Assembly: GCF_009650095.1 (NCBI RefSeq)
Contig: NZ_CP045915.1
Coordinates: forward strand, 1,116,001-1,180,000
DNA length: 64,000 bases
Origin: Gracilibacillus salitolerans
Lineage (GTDB): Bacteria; Bacillota; Bacilli; Bacillales; Amphibacillaceae
Direction of reading: 5' to 3'
Each line of letters opens with the position of its first letter. The first letter of the stretch is position 1. The translations under genes were made by a program, and so were the position numbers. Under the pieces are notes generated by a model. It worked only from the letters and a program-made list of their open reading frames with translations. It was not told the origin of the DNA and made no database searches. Shown piece by piece: positions 33,287-42,790 of the stretch.

Positions 33287-34255
33287 GTGACTGTTCTTAA
33301 ACCAGATCTGGCAACAAATAAAAAAGAAATAAGTAATGCCACTGCAAAAAGGAAAAAGGCTCTCAAGCGGATTCTCTCCCGCTTTGATTTATATCTCATG
33401 CTTCTTTTACCCATATCGTGGTATGTGATCTTTCAGTATGGACCAATGTACGGCCTGCAAATTGCTTTCAAAGATTATAATCCAATTCAAGGATTTATAG
33501 GAAGTGAATGGGTTGGATTAGAAAATTTTACTAGATTCTTTTCTTCCTATTACTTTGGCAGATTGCTTTGGAACACACTTTCCATTAGTTTATTATCTTT
33601 GCTCATTGCGTTTCCAATTCCTATATTCTTAGCATTATTAATTAATGAAATTAAAAATCTTAATTTAAAGAAAACACTTCAAAATGTCACATATATCCCC
33701 CACTTCATATCTCTCGTTGTAATTGTCGGTATGTTGGATTTATTTTTAAGTCCAGATGGGGGATTTATCAATATTATACTTAACTCCCTGGGAATAGAAT
33801 CCATTCCCTTTTTAGAAAAGCCAGAATGGTTTAAAACAATCTTTATTGGCTCTAACATTTGGCAGAACATGGGATGGCAATCCATTATTTATGTGGCAGC
33901 CTTAAGTGGAATTGACCATCAATTATATGAAGCAGCAAAAATTGATGGAGCAAGTCGTCTGCAAAGGATCATCCATGTTTCGTTACCTGGAATTTTTCCA
34001 GTAATCATTATCCTGCTTATTCTAGACATTGGCCAATTTATGAATGTTGGATTTGAGAAAATTCTATTAATGCAAAACAATTTGAACTTAGAGTCTAGTG
34101 AAGTTATTCAGACTTTCGTATATAGAAATGGTATTCTCAATGGCGATTACAGCTATAGTACCGCTATTGGCTTATTTAATTCCATCATTAATTTCGCGCT
34201 ATTACTTTTAATCAACAGGTATGCGAGAAAAAAGGCGGAGACAAGTTTGTGGTAA
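33287..34255 (+). CDS. Carbohydrate ABC transporter permease (LplB-like)
   Basis: A 322-residue six-span permease of the MalF-like group used by LplA/LplB/LplC systems. After a charged N-terminal tail come the MLLLPISWYVIFQYGPMYG signature and the coupling loop YEAAKIDGASRLQRIIHVSLPGI. It starts at GTG 33287 behind GGGAGG. It forms the channel with the next gene's product. Confidence 0.93.
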   Translation: MTVLKPDLATNKKEISNATAKRKKALKRILSRFDLYLMLLLPISWYVIFQYGPMYGLQIAFKDYNPIQGFIGSEWVGLENFTRFFSSYYFGRLLWNTLSISLLSLLIAFPIPIFLALLINEIKNLNLKKTLQNVTYIPHFISLVVIVGMLDLFLSPDGGFINIILNSLGIESIPFLEKPEWFKTIFIGSNIWQNMGWQSIIYVAALSGIDHQLYEAAKIDGASRLQRIIHVSLPGIFPVIIILLILDIGQFMNVGFEKILLMQNNLNLESSEVIQTFVYRNGILNGDYSYSTAIGLFNSIINFALLLLINRYARKKAETSLW

Positions 34256-34285
34256 GTACAATATTTGTACAAGGAGGGAACATAA

Positions 34286-35179
34286 ATGATTCAAAGTTCT
34301 TCAAAAATATCAGATGGCAAAATGTTTGATATCGTTGTCGTTCTTATTTCAGCCGTTATTTTAGTAATCGTACTTTATCCGCTACTATTTGTACTTAGTG
34401 CCTCGTTTAGTGATCCTGCTAAAGTTATGAACGGAGAAATGTGGCTCTTTCCAGTAGATTTTAACCTAGATGCCTACGCGGAGATTTTCAAGAATAATGA
34501 GATTTGGATTGGTTATCGCAATACGATTATTTATACGACTTTGGGAACTATTATTAATATTGGCTTGACTACATTAGCTGCTTATCCATTATCTAGACGT
34601 GATCTACCAGGAAGGAACTTGATGATGTTCATGATCACGTTTACGATGTTTTTCCACGGCGGGTTAATTCCGACTTATTTAATCGTTCAAAATCTAGGAA
34701 TGATAGACACGATTTGGGCGATGGTCATCCCTAATGCGATTGCAACTTATAATTTAATTGTCATGCGTACCTATTTTCAGACAAGTATCCCATGGGAGCT
34801 TCAAGAGGCGGCGATGATTGATGGATGTTCCAATATAAAACTATTATTTAAGATTATTCTTCCACTATCAAAGCCAATTATTGCCGTCTTAGTATTATTT
34901 TATGCTGTTGCGCATTGGAATGCATTCTTTAATGCATTGATTTACTTGAGAGATGATGCACTCTACCCACTACAGCTCATTCTTAGACAAATCCTCCTTG
35001 TTAATCAATTAGGTGGTACAGATGCTGCAGGTCAATTTGGTATGGATGAAAAAATATTACTCGGACAAAGTGTGAAGTATGCTTTAGTTGTTGTGGCGAG
35101 TGTACCGGTACTGATCATGTATCCGTTCGTACAGAAACACTTTGTGAAGGGTGTCATGATTGGTTCGATAAAAGGTTGA
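34286..35179 (+). CDS. Carbohydrate ABC transporter permease (LplC/YtcP-like)
   Basis: A 297-residue six-span permease of the MalG-like group. It has the family's N-terminal YPLLFVLSASFSDP, the coupling loop WELQEAAMIDGCSNIKLLFKIILPLSKP and the C-terminal YPFVQKHFVKGVMIGSIKG, which is the standard ending of this subfamily. Start ATG 34286 has a GGAGGG site. The sulfatase gene follows after 50 bases. Confidence 0.94.
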   Translation: MIQSSSKISDGKMFDIVVVLISAVILVIVLYPLLFVLSASFSDPAKVMNGEMWLFPVDFNLDAYAEIFKNNEIWIGYRNTIIYTTLGTIINIGLTTLAAYPLSRRDLPGRNLMMFMITFTMFFHGGLIPTYLIVQNLGMIDTIWAMVIPNAIATYNLIVMRTYFQTSIPWELQEAAMIDGCSNIKLLFKIILPLSKPIIAVLVLFYAVAHWNAFFNALIYLRDDALYPLQLILRQILLVNQLGGTDAAGQFGMDEKILLGQSVKYALVVVASVPVLIMYPFVQKHFVKGVMIGSIKG

Positions 35180-35228
35180 TCACTCTTTAGAGTGGATTTC
35201 TGGAGAAAAATACTATTGAGGTGAGTAT

Positions 35229-36716
35229 ATGTGTGCTTCAAAACCAAATGTTATTGTAATGATGACCGATCAGCAAAGGGCCGATCTTCGTACTTTAGAG
35301 GGTTACCCTTTGGATACGACACCATTCTTAGATAGCATGGCGAAGCAGGGGACATGGTTTGATAAGGCTTATACCACCATGCCCATTTGCTGTCCGGCAA
35401 GGACGAGTTTTTTGACAGGGCGTTGGCCAAGTTCACACCGGGTAAACGGGAATTTTAGTCTTGAACAGGCGGAGTATGAACAGGATATTTTCGATGTGGC
35501 TCGAGAACAAGGCTATAAAACTGCATTGATCGGTAAAAATCATAGTTATGTAAAACCAGAAGAAAAATGCGATTATCATCTGCTCCAGGGTCACTGGGGA
35601 GGATTTGGAGAAGAGCGGACGGATGAGGAGAAAGCCTATGATGATTGGTTAAAAACTATTTCGCAGGTCAGTCTTCAACCGACTCCGTTTCCGTTAGAGT
35701 GTCAGCTTCCTTATCGCGCAGTAACAGCTGCACAAAATTGGGTTAAGGAGATGAAAAACGAGCCATTTTTCATGTGGTTGAGTTTCCCGGAACCTCATAA
35801 TCCATATCAAGCGCCGGAGCCTTATTTTTCCTTGTTTCCCCCAAATGAATTGCCGCCTCTGCAGGCAAAAGAACCAGAGCGTTTGCAAAAGGGGGCAAAA
35901 TGGAAGTTTTATGGACAACAAATGGAGCATTTTTTACCGGATTATCGGGAGCGAATCCCGAGAGTTCGTTCTAATTACCTGGGGATGCTCCGATTGATTG
36001 ACGATCAAATTCGTCGGCTTGTAGATTTTCTTCAGGAACAATCACTGCTAGATAATACGGTGATCGTATTTATGTCAGATCATGGGGATTTTGTCGGGGA
36101 ATATGAATTGATAAAAAAAGGACCAGAAGCACCGGAAATCCTTGCACGCGTTCCACTACAATTTATCGGACCAGACATTGTTGCAGATGAACAGCCGCAC
36201 CGAGCCCATATTTCCATTGCAGACGTCATGCCGACATTATGCGAAGTAATGGGCTGTTCAATTCCAGCTGGTGTACAGGGGCGGAGTCTTTATCCGCTCT
36301 TAACGAATCAATCTTATCCGGAGCAGGAATTTTCAAGCATTTACGTTGAACATGGATACGGAGGATTGTACCACGTTGATGGAAGGACAGAAGACCCTAG
36401 TTCAGTTGGTCAAATGAACAATGGTGTTGCATTATTTAACGAATTAAACAAATTTACGCAATCGGGATGGTTACGCACCGTTCGTAAAGGTGACTGGAAG
36501 CTTAATATAGATATGCATGGAAAATGCGAATTATACCATATTGCGAAGGATCCTCTAGAACTAGATAATTTACACGGTCAAGAAAATTTTCGTTTCATTG
36601 AGCAAGAGCTGCTGACGGAATTGTGTCGTTGGCTGATTCGAAATCAAACGTCTACGCTCCCAGAGGATAAACTTTATCCGATCAAGCGAGATAGTAGAAA
36701 TTATATGCAACCATGA
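35229..36716 (+). CDS. Cysteine-type sulfatase, family S1, cytoplasmic
   Basis: A 495-residue sulfatase that removes sulfate ester groups, most likely from an imported oligosaccharide. The metal site starts with MMTDQQRADL; the formylglycine motif C-x-P-x-R is Cys54-Cys-Pro-Ala-Arg58 followed by TSFLTGRWPSSH; FMSDHGDFVGEY gives the second metal ligands, and an ELYHIAKDPLELDNL segment marks the C-terminal subdomain. No signal peptide. Maturation of Cys54 to formylglycine needs an FGE or anSME enzyme, neither of which is in the window. The Cys-Cys pair at the motif is slightly unusual. Confidence 0.92.
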   Translation: MCASKPNVIVMMTDQQRADLRTLEGYPLDTTPFLDSMAKQGTWFDKAYTTMPICCPARTSFLTGRWPSSHRVNGNFSLEQAEYEQDIFDVAREQGYKTALIGKNHSYVKPEEKCDYHLLQGHWGGFGEERTDEEKAYDDWLKTISQVSLQPTPFPLECQLPYRAVTAAQNWVKEMKNEPFFMWLSFPEPHNPYQAPEPYFSLFPPNELPPLQAKEPERLQKGAKWKFYGQQMEHFLPDYRERIPRVRSNYLGMLRLIDDQIRRLVDFLQEQSLLDNTVIVFMSDHGDFVGEYELIKKGPEAPEILARVPLQFIGPDIVADEQPHRAHISIADVMPTLCEVMGCSIPAGVQGRSLYPLLTNQSYPEQEFSSIYVEHGYGGLYHVDGRTEDPSSVGQMNNGVALFNELNKFTQSGWLRTVRKGDWKLNIDMHGKCELYHIAKDPLELDNLHGQENFRFIEQELLTELCRWLIRNQTSTLPEDKLYPIKRDSRNYMQP

Positions 36717-36742
36717 GTGGGGGCTCGCCCCCCACTCATGGA
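36711..36742. terminator. Perfect GC-rich hairpin between the sulfatase and araC genes
   Basis: CCATGAGTGGGGG pairs with CCCCCACTCATGG (13 bp, 5-base loop), overlapping the end of the sulfatase gene. No U-run follows on either strand, but the stability and position between convergent genes suggest a bidirectional transcription barrier. Confidence 0.65.
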
Positions 36743-36788
36743 AGTTGAATCATATTCAGTTTTCTAATTTGAAGAGGAGTTTTTAATA

Positions 36789-37643
36789 TCAGCGCCTCCA
36801 CTGCTCATCAAGATATTGATTTGGTGATATACCAAAGTAGTTTTTGAATGCTCTAGAAAAAGAATATAAATCTGAATAACCAAGTGTTAGAGCCATTTCT
36901 GTTATTGTGTAGGCCTGTTCAGCAAGCAACTCTAATGCTTTATTCATTTTTAAATGGAGAATGTACCGACTAGGTGTTTGCCCAGTCTTTTCGGTAAAAG
37001 AAGTGGTGAAATGTGAGCGGTTTAACCCTATATATTCGGAAACATCCGTAACCGATATATTTTCAGCGAAGTGCATATTCATATATTCTTTACTCCTCTG
37101 CAACCAGTCCGTAGCAGAAGCACTCGATATGTTTAATTCCTTTGCTCGGATAGACAAATGATGGAAGAGCTTATAAATCATACTTATACTTTGTAAATCA
37201 TCATGATCTCCCATATTTTGCATATGATCGGAAAGTTCTTTGATGATTGTTATGATTTCATCGGTGACAATCCCTTTCACATGGGAAGAATATTCGGATA
37301 ATCCAATCCTGTTTACAATAGGATTAGCTTGCTTGCCATCAAAAGCAAACCAAAACATTTTGAGTTTGTTCTCACTATTTGTTTTATAAAGATGTGTTTG
37401 ATTTGGGAATAAACAAAAAATATCCCCTGTTTGTATAGGTGTATTTATATTATTTTGTTTAAAGTAGCCTTCTCCTTCTAAGACAAAATGAATGCTAAAA
37501 TATGTAATCATTCTTGGTCCCATCTTATAATGAGATTTTGCCATATTTCTACCAGCTCTTATTGGCCAAAGACCACCAGATTTCTGTAAGGGAGTTGGGT
37601 TATAATACCAATGTTCTGCATATTCGTGGGAAAATTCCTTCAA
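36789..37643 (-). CDS. AraC-family transcriptional regulator
   Basis: A 284-residue regulator with an N-terminal cupin-like sensing domain (about residues 1-150; HFVLEGEGYFKQNN, then TGDIFCLFPNQTHLY) and a C-terminal double helix-turn-helix (NISVTDVSEYIGLNRSHFTT, then TGQTPSRYILHLKMNKALEL and ALTLGYSDLYSFSRAFKNYF). It starts at TTG 37643 with GGAGGT seven bases upstream. It is divergent from the exported GH43-like gene and probably activates the locus on sensing an intracellular sugar. The same upstream sequence occurs at 29424, where its own regulator gene is lost. Confidence 0.92.
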   Translation of the reverse strand: MKEFSHEYAEHWYYNPTPLQKSGGLWPIRAGRNMAKSHYKMGPRMITYFSIHFVLEGEGYFKQNNINTPIQTGDIFCLFPNQTHLYKTNSENKLKMFWFAFDGKQANPIVNRIGLSEYSSHVKGIVTDEIITIIKELSDHMQNMGDHDDLQSISMIYKLFHHLSIRAKELNISSASATDWLQRSKEYMNMHFAENISVTDVSEYIGLNRSHFTTSFTEKTGQTPSRYILHLKMNKALELLAEQAYTITEMALTLGYSDLYSFSRAFKNYFGISPNQYLDEQWRR

Positions 37644-37649
37644 ATTTCA

Positions 37650-37800
37650 AACCTCCACATCCGGATAAAAGCGCATCCAACAAATTACTATTACTTACCC
37701 CAACATAAGGACATTCAATAATTCTTTAAAATCAATTAAATTAAATGTTGTAATTATAATTATATTTTTTGATTGGAGGGATATCAAGGTAAAATTGATG
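37650..37800. repeat. Regulatory direct repeat, copy 2 (araC / exported GH43 divergent region)
   Basis: This segment matches 29424-29575 along about 150 bp with small gaps. It contains the araC ribosome binding site, a near-cre sequence TAAAAGCGCATCCA (37666-37679, one mismatch at the second base), and a GGAGGGATATC segment. Conservation between the copies suggests that the AGCGCATCCAACAAA and CCCAACATA blocks are functional operator elements. Confidence 0.78.
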
Positions 37801-37847
37801 CTATTTAAAAAACTAAATGAGATAGAAAGATGGTGGTTAACGAAGTG

Positions 37848-40800
37848 ATGAACAATGGTATTCGTTTTAGTTTGATAGTTTTGTTAATTGGGATTGCTTC
37901 AGTAATGCCAATGGATAATTATGGTGATATCCAGGCTGAAGAAGCATGGAAAATCGAATCCAATAAACTGGATAACAAATTCATGGTTGATTCAGGTCCT
38001 GAAATGGGAGAAAAAGTAAAAGTATATGATGGAACAATTGAAAAATACAATGGATATTACTATTTAATGGGAACAGGGTCACATGGACACGTTTATCGAT
38101 CTAAAGATATGATTCATTGGGAAAGTGCTTACGAATTGATTTCCGATGATCCAGCTACACTGCCACCATATGCTGATGAAGTGTACCCTAGGTATGGAGC
38201 ATCTGATTTATTTTTCCATAATGGTGTCATGTTTTATGGGTTTAATGGAAACAATTTAGTTCATGGTGATCCTAGTACTATAAATAATGCTCCGGATTTT
38301 CGTCATAGCTTTTGGGACAAGAAGTTTGACTTAGGAATAGATTTGCAGTTTTTTGTTGCTCATGATGGTGAATTACTTTATTTACGTAAAGTAAATCCGT
38401 TCGAACCTGATCCGAATACTGGTGCGGAAAAGCCGTTTGATGCAGGGGCATGGATGTGGAAGGTTGAATCTTTCTTTGATGAACGGGGAAGTGAAGGGCG
38501 TAGTCTTGCACAAGAGTTAATCCATACACAGAAGGGGCATTGGGCAAGCTTTGATAAGTTTAATTTTGAAGGGCAAGAAATGTATTATGATAATGGCCGG
38601 TATTATTTGCTGTATATGGGTAACAATATGGCACCAAGAACGGGACTTTATGAAACGGGTGTTGCCCAATCTGATCATTACGATACCTTTGATAACAGCT
38701 CCAAATACGCTGGTAAATTAATCGCACGAAACTTAGAAGAAATGATTTTGAAGTATGACGTGATTTTACCTACTGCTGAACATGGCTATCAAACATATGA
38801 ATACACATTCACTGAACCAGATGGAAATTGGCAGCATGCGAATTACGAGTCAGCTGGTGATTGGGAAAGCGGACAAGGCGGTTTTGGTTTTCCGCTGAAA
38901 GAACGAAATGTGCTTATACGCAGCATTTATAATGACGGTAAAGAAGACCAAAATAACATATGGGGGAGTCCAGAAGGACCGGATAACATATGGGTTCGCA
39001 GGGAATTTCAATTAGATAGTGTACCAGAGACAACAGCATTACGTCTTCGTGTTGAAGGATATGGAAAAGTATATGTGAATGGACAAGAGGTGCATCAACA
39101 ACAAGGACAACAACGAAGCTATCAAATGATAGAAGTACCTAGTGAATTCCTTCATGAGGGTGAGAATGTTGTTGCAGCTGAAGTAACTACCGTTGGCCCA
39201 GATATCATGTATTATCATGTGGATTTTGGGCTTTATGATACGAATGGAGAACCAGTGGAAGCTGACATTGTAGGGCCAACACAACCAAATGTGATTAAAG
39301 GGTCAAATGGATTTGAAACGTGGGTAACATATAAAGCTCTGTGGGATGGTGATAATGGACAGGGTAAAGATCGTGTGTATTTCTGGGATGACGAAATGGT
39401 TGTCGACGGACCGACTTCAACTAATTCACCAGATCAGCATTTTGATGCATGGCAACCAACATTCCAGGATCGGTTTGATTCTGAATCAAGTCGCAGTGCA
39501 TATACCAATCAGGAAGGTATAACAATGAAGGATCAAACACTTGATGTTCAAACACCGAATGGCGTAAACCAAATATTATTAAAGCATTATGAGATAGAAA
39601 ACTACTTTTTAGAGACGAATATTAAATTTGATAGCACTGATTTTGGTAACAAAGCTCGTGCGGGTGTCACTGTTTGGCATCAGGATGAGGAAAATTATGT
39701 TCGATTATTCATTGACCGTGATGACCGGACGTATATAGTAGCCTACGCAATTGATGGGGAAGAAACGGTGGAAGTAAATGCATTACCAGATACATTTGAA
39801 TTTCTTCATTCTGATGAGCGTGCAAGTGAGTTTGGTGAGCAATACCATACGCTTAAATTGTATAAAAATGGTTCCCAATTATTTGCAGAGTTAGATCATT
39901 ACAAATTAAATAATGATGAACCTGTTTTAGAGCTCAAAGAAATGACTACTCCAGGTATGGTAGGTTTAGTTGGTGAAGAAGCAAATTATAGGATGGATAA
40001 TGTTAGTCTAACTATTGGTTGGAATGATTACGGAACCTATTTTAATGATTGGGATAAAGAATGGAATACTACCGAACAAGGGTTACAGTCGCCATCTGAG
40101 GGTGAAGCCCTAACGGTAAAAGGTGATCCAATGCAGGAACATGAATTCTCAGTGAATATCGATACTGGATCATTGCCGGAGCAAGGTAAAGCAGGCATTG
40201 TTCTCGAGTATATTAATGATCAGAACTATGTCGTTGCGTACACAGACTATATGAAAAACCAATTTAAAATCTATCAAATCAAAAATGGAAAAGAAAAAAT
40301 ACTTGATGTAGCTTCAACCGCACGCGAAACCATTTATGGTAACTCTAACTTTGACAAAGGATTAGACCAAAAAGATTATGTTTATGACTTGCGTGCACCA
40401 GCCGAGGTTTCTCAAGTGAAGTCACTGTGGTTGAATGGGAAATATTTTTTACCTAATTGGATTGATAGAGAATTTAAACTACCAGATCCAAACTCACCGA
40501 ACCTGGGTATGGATAACTGGAATAGTGAATCCAGTCAATGGGATAGCTTAGACTTGTCCTATGATTGGACTGGTAGAGGCGATTACCATATTGCTAACTT
40601 TGACAATTCAATTGTAGCGGATAAGCTTCGTATGAACGTTCCATCCATTATCAATCGCCCATTCTCATTTGCTGTTCGCGAAGAAATTAGTGCTCAAAAT
40701 TTCTATAAAACTGTCAGAACAGGTGGGAAACTGTATATGTGGGTCAACAATGAGCTTATCTTTGAAGTCGATGATCCTTTTAAGAATAGGGAGACGCAAG

Positions 40801-40898
40801 TTGGCCTATATACAGATAATCTAGGAGCAACTTTCAATTCGTTCACAGGATTCGATATTTCTGATCAACCGTATAATCCAAAAGGAAATAATAATTAA
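37848..40898 (+). CDS. Exported GH43-like multidomain glycosidase
   Basis: A protein of about 1016 residues with an N-terminal signal (IRFSLIVLLIGIASVMP) and no obvious anchor. Part one (about residues 45-300) reads as blades of a GH43-like five-bladed propeller (YNGYYYLMGTGSHGHVYRSK, RYGASDLFFHNGVMFYGFNG, YYDNGRYYLLYMGNN). A beta-sandwich insert (about 310-475; WVRREFQLDSVPETTALRLR) interrupts it, then NGFETWVTYKALWDG and VVDGPTS look like the last propeller blade. Two LamG-like domains follow (GNKARAGVTVWHQDEENYVR; QGKAGIVLEYINDQNYVVAY). ATG 37848 is a guess; ATG 37830 is also in frame and neither has a strong site. Its place beside AraC suggests it is the extracellular depolymerase. Confidence 0.75.
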   Translation: MNNGIRFSLIVLLIGIASVMPMDNYGDIQAEEAWKIESNKLDNKFMVDSGPEMGEKVKVYDGTIEKYNGYYYLMGTGSHGHVYRSKDMIHWESAYELISDDPATLPPYADEVYPRYGASDLFFHNGVMFYGFNGNNLVHGDPSTINNAPDFRHSFWDKKFDLGIDLQFFVAHDGELLYLRKVNPFEPDPNTGAEKPFDAGAWMWKVESFFDERGSEGRSLAQELIHTQKGHWASFDKFNFEGQEMYYDNGRYYLLYMGNNMAPRTGLYETGVAQSDHYDTFDNSSKYAGKLIARNLEEMILKYDVILPTAEHGYQTYEYTFTEPDGNWQHANYESAGDWESGQGGFGFPLKERNVLIRSIYNDGKEDQNNIWGSPEGPDNIWVRREFQLDSVPETTALRLRVEGYGKVYVNGQEVHQQQGQQRSYQMIEVPSEFLHEGENVVAAEVTTVGPDIMYYHVDFGLYDTNGEPVEADIVGPTQPNVIKGSNGFETWVTYKALWDGDNGQGKDRVYFWDDEMVVDGPTSTNSPDQHFDAWQPTFQDRFDSESSRSAYTNQEGITMKDQTLDVQTPNGVNQILLKHYEIENYFLETNIKFDSTDFGNKARAGVTVWHQDEENYVRLFIDRDDRTYIVAYAIDGEETVEVNALPDTFEFLHSDERASEFGEQYHTLKLYKNGSQLFAELDHYKLNNDEPVLELKEMTTPGMVGLVGEEANYRMDNVSLTIGWNDYGTYFNDWDKEWNTTEQGLQSPSEGEALTVKGDPMQEHEFSVNIDTGSLPEQGKAGIVLEYINDQNYVVAYTDYMKNQFKIYQIKNGKEKILDVASTARETIYGNSNFDKGLDQKDYVYDLRAPAEVSQVKSLWLNGKYFLPNWIDREFKLPDPNSPNLGMDNWNSESSQWDSLDLSYDWTGRGDYHIANFDNSIVADKLRMNVPSIINRPFSFAVREEISAQNFYKTVRTGGKLYMWVNNELIFEVDDPFKNRETQVGLYTDNLGATFNSFTGFDISDQPYNPKGNNN

Positions 40899-40903
40899 AA
40901 GAT

Positions 40904-40937
40904 AAAGTGGCTCCAGTATTAATCTGGAGCCAACTTT
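40904..40937 (+). terminator. Terminator of the exported glycosidase gene
   Basis: GGCTCCAG and CTGGAGCC form the core of a longer stem (AAAGT ... ACTTT at its base) with a 6-base loop, 10 bases after the stop codon. Confidence 0.8.
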
Positions 40938-41074
40938 ATTACCTTTACTAACTTAAATCTAACAAAGTGACAACCTCTAACCTAACAATCAAACATTCAT
41001 TATCGATTAAAATTACATTACTCTTATGATTATAAAAGGATAGTAGAAAAACATATAAATGAGGAGGTAAGGGC

Positions 41075-42589
41075 ATGGGAAATGATAAACCTAATATATT
41101 GCTGATGACGACTGATCAACAACATTGGAATACAATTCAAGCGCTAGGAAATGAACATATTATAACACCAAATTTAGACCGTTTAGTTGGTGAAGGTGTG
41201 GCATTTGAACGCGCGTATGTTGCAAATCCTGTCTGCTCCCCTAGTAGGGCTTCGATTATTACAGGTGAGTATGCTTCTAGACACGGTTGCTGGAATATAG
41301 GTGTTGAGTTAGATGAGAATCGAACAACTTTTGCACAGTTACTTCATGAAAGTGGATATTCAACAGGATTGTTTGGAAAAGCGCATTTAAAACCTGTAAT
41401 CAAAGAAGGAAGTTTTGAAGCTCCCCCTCATATTCATGATCGAAAGTTTTGGAAAAACTGGGATGGACCCTACTACGGGTTTGAAAAAGTTGGTTTGGTT
41501 CACGGACACGCAGATGAACAATCATCGTACGGCATGCATTATGGCGCTTGGTTGATTGATCAAGGAATTGATCCTGAAAAATATTTTGGTCCTGGCGGGG
41601 GACATCGTGAAGGTTCTTGGGATTTACCGGAAGAATATCACTACACTCGTTGGACAGCTGATCAAACAATTGATTTTATTGAAAATAAAGACACAGATGA
41701 ACCTTTTATGGCATGGTGTAGCTTCCAAGATCCACATAATGCTTTTCTTTGTCCTGAGCCATGGAATAGTATGTATGACCCTGAAAAAATGCCACCGTTT
41801 ATTGAGAAAGAAGGGGAAATGGATGATAAGCCGCTTATACATCGCTGTCTCATAGAAGATCGAATGGATGAATTAGATATTGAAGTTACAGCGGATCCTG
41901 GTCATGGTACAGGTGGGATTCAATGCTTAGGGCATACGAATAAAAATCTTGGATATGATCGTGCTAGAAAGTGGTTGGCTTCTTACTATGGGATGACAAG
42001 TTTAATAGATCATCATGTAGGAAGAATATTGGATAAATTGGATGAACTAGGGATTGCTGATAATACAGTAGTAATTTTAACATCTGACCATGGAGATTAT
42101 GCTGGAAATCACGGTTTATGGTTGAAAGGTCCTATCCATTATGAAGATATTATACGTGTTCCATTTCTAGTTAGGTGGAAAAATCAACTTCCAGCGGGAG
42201 AAAGAACTAATTCTTTAATTAGCCTTGTTGACATAGCTCCTACTATTTTAGATCTAGTTGGCCAAGAAAAAAGTCCAAGAATGCAGGGAGTTAGTCAGCT
42301 TTCAACGATGAAAAAACCGAATCAAGAAACACGTGACTGGTGCCTCATTGAAAATAGGGCAGAGCCAAACTTTTATGTAAAAACAATAGTTCAGGATCGG
42401 TATAAGTTAAATTACTTCCTAGATCGGGAGGAAGGGGAACTATATGATCTATACGAAGATCCTAATGAATTTACTAATCTTTATAATAATCCAGAATATG
42501 CTGATGTAAAACTTAAACTGTTTATGAAGCTTGTTGATGTTTACGGTGAACTTGAAAAGCCAATTCCGCCTAGACAAAGTTTTGCATAA
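41075..42589 (+). CDS. Cysteine-type sulfatase, family S1, second copy
   Basis: A 504-residue sulfatase, cytoplasmic by lack of a signal peptide. LLMTTDQQHW opens the metal site; the formylglycine motif is Cys54-Ser-Pro-Ser-Arg58 followed by ASIITGEYASRHG; LTSDHGDYAGNHGLWLKGP gives the second metal site. It is only distantly similar to the sulfatase at 35229, so the two probably act on different sulfate positions or sugars. A strong AGGAGG site precedes ATG 41075. It is preceded by its own gap of 176 bases and may have its own promoter. Confidence 0.93.
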   Translation: MGNDKPNILLMTTDQQHWNTIQALGNEHIITPNLDRLVGEGVAFERAYVANPVCSPSRASIITGEYASRHGCWNIGVELDENRTTFAQLLHESGYSTGLFGKAHLKPVIKEGSFEAPPHIHDRKFWKNWDGPYYGFEKVGLVHGHADEQSSYGMHYGAWLIDQGIDPEKYFGPGGGHREGSWDLPEEYHYTRWTADQTIDFIENKDTDEPFMAWCSFQDPHNAFLCPEPWNSMYDPEKMPPFIEKEGEMDDKPLIHRCLIEDRMDELDIEVTADPGHGTGGIQCLGHTNKNLGYDRARKWLASYYGMTSLIDHHVGRILDKLDELGIADNTVVILTSDHGDYAGNHGLWLKGPIHYEDIIRVPFLVRWKNQLPAGERTNSLISLVDIAPTILDLVGQEKSPRMQGVSQLSTMKKPNQETRDWCLIENRAEPNFYVKTIVQDRYKLNYFLDREEGELYDLYEDPNEFTNLYNNPEYADVKLKLFMKLVDVYGELEKPIPPRQSFA

Positions 42590-42790
42590 TAATATAAGGC
42601 TGTTCCATTAGATGTCCTTTCTTCCCACTGATTGGAAAGGATAAAATATTAGTAACGAAGATAATCCGGAGTAGTCATCATTTTAGAAATTAGTATAAGC
42701 ACAACTAGGCAATAGCCGGCATCTAAAAGTTTGGCGTAGCAAGCCCGTTTTTTCTAAATAAAATGTCATAAATAGAAAGAAGGTATAAAT

